From Lingula anatina (Eukaryota > Brachiopoda > Lingulata > Lingulida > Lingulidae): a stretch of DNA of 64,000 nt. The translations under genes and the position numbers were made by a program. The notes under the pieces are model-generated. The model was not told where the DNA came from and did not search any database. It saw nothing but the letters and a program-made list of their open reading frames with translations. Shown piece by piece: positions 61,501 to 64,000 of this stretch. Within the stretch, counting starts at the first letter, position 1, and each line of letters starts with the position of its first letter. The stretch lies in assembly GCF_001039355.2 (NCBI RefSeq), contig NW_019774992.1, forward strand, positions 343,958 to 407,957, read 5' to 3'.

Positions 61501-64000
61501 ATTCCTTGGCCCACTTCTGACAGTTTCTGAAAACTTCATTAAAATCGGTCCATAACTTTTTGAGTTATGTTGATGACAAACAAACAAACAGACAAACAGG
61601 GGTGAAAACATAACCTCCTTTGCGGAGGTAATAACATCAGGATATGTCACAGGATATATCATCACGAAGATGATGAACCGATCTTCCTTATATTGTGACG
61701 CTGTACATACACGTATAAAATACAAACGCTGTAGACTTAACAAAAGTGCATCCAATTAGGACACATTTTTTATTCAGGCGGTAGGTGAAATCCCGACTGT
61801 TTTTGAACACTGAAAAATGATCCCAACCGTCTATGGTCTAAATTTGTGTCATGATTGGTTGATTTAATTTTTTTAATGTTTCATTGATCTCCACACAAAA
61901 CAACTGAAAATTGATTAGTTGGACTACATGCAGACACACGGGTCGCGGCGGACAAGGTTGTACAACGAAACATACAAATCAAAGAAACGGATTTAATTCT
62001 TACCATGTTCTCGGGACGAACAATGTTATTGACGTATAAGATATTGGTCCACCAGTTTTCACTACAGGCCGGGTCTTTGAAGGGGTACGTGAGTGGCCAT
62101 AGAGGACCACTTCCCATGTACGGCATCAGGGCAACAGAGGAAAACAACAGCATGAAATACAGCGGGGAAAGCCTAAAAGATTACAAAAATTACACGTTAT
62201 TTTTGTTTATACGTTAAAGAGATTTTGGAAACATTGGCATTTTAGTGACTGTTATTTTTCATTGTCGTAAATTTAAAAAATGTAAATCACTTATAAATAG
62301 TGAGCTAATACCTTGTGTATCGATGCACATAATACATCACCATGGACTTCACGTGAGGGCCCTTTTCTCTGCGTAACTGCCGCAGGAATAAGTAGGCTAC
62401 CAACACACCGCTAAAATAAACCACATAGCATCGGTTTATTAGACGGATAATAATTAACAGGAGTCAACTGCCATAACATTAAAGACTATTAACAGTAGGG
62501 TTCTAAGGTAGACTATCCGCGTTTGAAAAAAAAGTCCCAAAGTCATATATATAATAGAATATACCTTAAAAGCGATACATGTATAACCCCACAAATAAAA
62601 ACTGACTAATAAACAGTATATTGCTTGTACTATAAACACGTTAAAGGAAAGAAAATGATCATAATTTCATAAACGTATATATATTCAAAGGTGAATGAGC
62701 ATTGATTCAAAGCAACGGTTTCAATTAGGTAAAGACACTAGTGCCCCATACCTGAGAAGAAAGAACGTATCCACGGAGTAAACGGCATTAGTGATTGCTT
62801 GGAACGAGAAATCCTCGGTTTTCTTCATAGCACCAAGAAGATTACCTGCAAAACGGACATAGTAGGGTGTATTAACTTTTTCTACAAAGCCTAAATAAAT
62901 TGTACTCCAAAGAGTCATGAAAAATATGTATACAAGGATAGTCCATGTGACTCATTTAAAAGTTTTCAGAGAATATAGGCCTAAGCAACGATCGACGTAT
63001 TGTACAATAGGAGCTACAATCGAATCTTCCGTACACCAATAGGTGAGGTATAAAAACAACTCTTGCTCCCTTTTCACATAGAATTATTTACAGTAGTTGG
63101 GTATTGGAAAAAAAAAGCCTGTACGCCCCCTATCTATTGTCATCCTACCAGTAGATATAGGTATATCCCTATAAATATAGAGTGACGCTCAAGCAAAGCA
63201 AATTAAGAAATGGATGAGGATGGGCGATCAATTGTGCCCTAGCTTTCTTTAACAACTGGATTCCAGGTGAAAACTCTTCCTAGGTTCACTAGTGAGAGTA
63301 TAATACTTACTCATGTTCCCCCTGAGCGTGGAATACGTGTGTCCCAGAACAATCCAGGCCATGCTCATTACCCGGATGCCGTTGATACACGTAATGGCGG
63401 CGCTTCCTTGGTGGGTGCTTAGCAACCGGGGCAGAGTCGTGTACAGAGAGAAGGCAGTGAGGAGACGTATAGCGGTTGGCGCTGAAGGAAAATGTTGATA
63501 TTTAAAATATTTTGAGGCAATTTGTTAGCCTACCAGCATAAACCAGTATATAGGTGAGGTCACATTAGAGCGTCCGCCACCTTCGTTCTGTCATATACGA
63601 ATTTTGATCATTATCGTTTTGCTCAAATAACCATGTAGTGGAAAAAGCAAATACACGTTGCCCTTTTTGTTTCTTGTCTTAATTATCCATAAAATTTTGG
63701 AATAAATATATAAGGTGTTTAACACTGAGTTTGAGGGCCAAAGGAGGACATATGTCCAATCACTGTTGAGTTCTGGAAACTAGGATGAATTTAGGACCAA
63801 ATATGGAAATAAAGAAGCAAAGAAACGAATACTGAACCTTCTGCCCTTTTCGGGTTTTCTAAAGAGAGCGCGGCATTGTCTGTGTTAGCCGCCATATCAT
63901 TCAGTTTCAAAGTATCTTTTTCTTGGCTCTCCGTTACCATCATTTTGTCCAGTCCAAAGCCTTCCAACAGAGTCCCAGTGAGCACGGCCATGCCAAACAC
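56978..64000 (-). CDS. NRF-6-like acyltransferase-3 membrane protein, copy B (partial)
   Basis: Minus-strand exons in reading order: 63838-64000 (continuing off the edge), 63311-63481, 62752-62845, 62312-62410, 62004-62172, 61207-61286, 58981-59085, 58169-58286, 57775-57961, 57382-57527, 56978-57088. Frame and phases agree throughout. The part seen covers the first membrane helix (FGMAVLTGTLLEGFGLDKM), its loop and the whole acyltransferase-3 domain: INGIRVMSMAWIVLGHTY, with its His, SVDTFFLLSGVLVAYLFL, NWWTNILYVNNIV, CFPISWYVANDFQFYV, LPWCRVGPYLVG and the end FEVPMLGVEKILL. Exon lengths match copy A at 80, 94, 99, 105, 118 and 187 nt, so the two are tandem paralogs. Copy B has no counterpart of the 102-nt exon of copy A (40384-40485). 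The N-terminal NRF domain and signal peptide lie beyond the window. One intron carries a Tc1-like transposon. Confidence 0.93.
57592..57634. repeat. CACGCG / (AC)n low-complexity tract
   Basis: Alternating ACGC and AC units in an intron of NRF-6-like copy B. A similar ACGC run lies near 58939-58970. Confidence 0.85.
58536..58583. repeat. (AAAT)n microsatellite
   Basis: About 12 units in an intron of NRF-6-like copy B. Confidence 0.95.
58637..58690. repeat. Fragment of the 61418-type repeat
   Basis: TTAGAAAAGCACGCTGTTAGCGCAGAC and the next bases resemble the start of the element at 61418, with a short insertion. Same orientation. Confidence 0.5.
59196..60854 (-). mobile_element. Tc1/mariner-type transposon, full length but inactive
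   Basis: 1659 bp with about 30-bp terminal inverted repeats. The left CAGGGTTGCTACTTAATATG and right CATATTAAGTGGTAACCCTG ends are reverse complements except at the third block, followed by GAATATTTTTT-type sequence. TA flanks both ends (59194-59195 and 60855-60856), as Tc1 elements require. Size and end structure are those of a complete Tc1-like element. The transposase inside is broken, so this copy cannot move by itself. It is inserted in an NRF-6-like copy B intron, antisense to nothing: transposase and host gene share the minus strand. Confidence 0.92.
59511..60535 (-). pseudogene. Broken Tc1-like transposase
   Basis: DDE/D transposase remnants in at least three frames. From 60535 an N-terminal helix-turn-helix-like part stops at about 60449. 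The middle part (to about 60012) carries the first catalytic Asp in HVVFSDEARYGFF. The last part (59855-59511) carries the second in QVDCATPH and the Glu in STDMNPIEKLW. The three acidic residues of a DD34E-type enzyme are thus recognisable, but stops and frameshifts at about 60450, 60012 and 59860 separate them. Family assignment rests on these motifs and the flanking TA. Confidence 0.88.
61418..61632. mobile_element. Retroelement-like dispersed repeat
   Basis: It opens AGAAAAGCACTCCGAGAGCG and carries TTCATTAAAATCGGTCCATA, a (CAAA)n tract, GGGGTGAAAACATAACCTCC and the short palindrome CCTCCTTTGCGGAGG near the end. I recall this type of tail from RTE-like or SINE repeats spread across many marine animals; that link is memory, not proof. 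A fragment of the same start is at 58637-58690. Confidence 0.6.

Overview
The window is animal nuclear DNA. Genes are split by GT-AG introns, introns are long and AT-rich, CpG is not strongly depleted, microsatellites are common, and small foldback (MITE-like) transposons are dense. Gene content (a tyrosine decarboxylase, SLC13 and SLC17 transporters, NRF-6-type acyltransferases) fits a marine invertebrate. I lean to amphioxus (Branchiostoma), but that is an impression of repeat and gene style, not a proven assignment. Exon models were built by hand from splice signals, intron phase and protein-family knowledge.

Layout: (1) 1-300 foldback element. (2) 1301-5075, minus: N-terminal half of an SLC17 (sialin/vesicular glutamate transporter-like) gene, open at the left. 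(3) 8425-20754, plus: a complete 14-exon SLC13 Na+/di- or tricarboxylate cotransporter with a consistent frame (598 aa). Its 6.3-kb first intron holds a single-exon class A GPCR (11223-12258) with one frameshift. (4) 24988-33966, plus: a 13-exon tyrosine decarboxylase with a 20-nt micro-exon, a one-base phase problem at one junction, and an inverted partial copy of its last exon inside an intron. (5) 35202-45073, minus: a complete 17-exon NRF-6-like acyltransferase-3 membrane protein (862 aa) with a near-identical duplicate of one exon pasted into an upstream intron. (6) 46253-55630, minus: three tandem paralogs of a small three-exon secreted, possibly GPI-anchored protein family that I cannot name. 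(7) 56978 to the right edge, minus: a second NRF-6-like paralog, incomplete, with a Tc1-like transposon in one intron.

The SLC17 and SLC13 genes are head to head over a 3.3-kb gap. SLC13 and the decarboxylase are in the same direction. The decarboxylase and the first NRF-6 gene converge. From 35 kb to the right edge all genes lie on the minus strand: two NRF-6 paralogs enclose the three small secreted-protein genes, so this block grew by tandem duplication. Tyrosine decarboxylase makes tyramine, the octopamine precursor. The transporters beside it could relate to metabolite or transmitter handling, but nothing in the sequence shows functional coupling.

The most interesting points are the unnamed three-gene secreted family and its mosaic duplication history, the exon duplication in the first NRF-6 gene, the inverted copy of the decarboxylase exon, the intron-nested GPCR without a DRY motif, and a set of foldback elements sharing one terminal signature.
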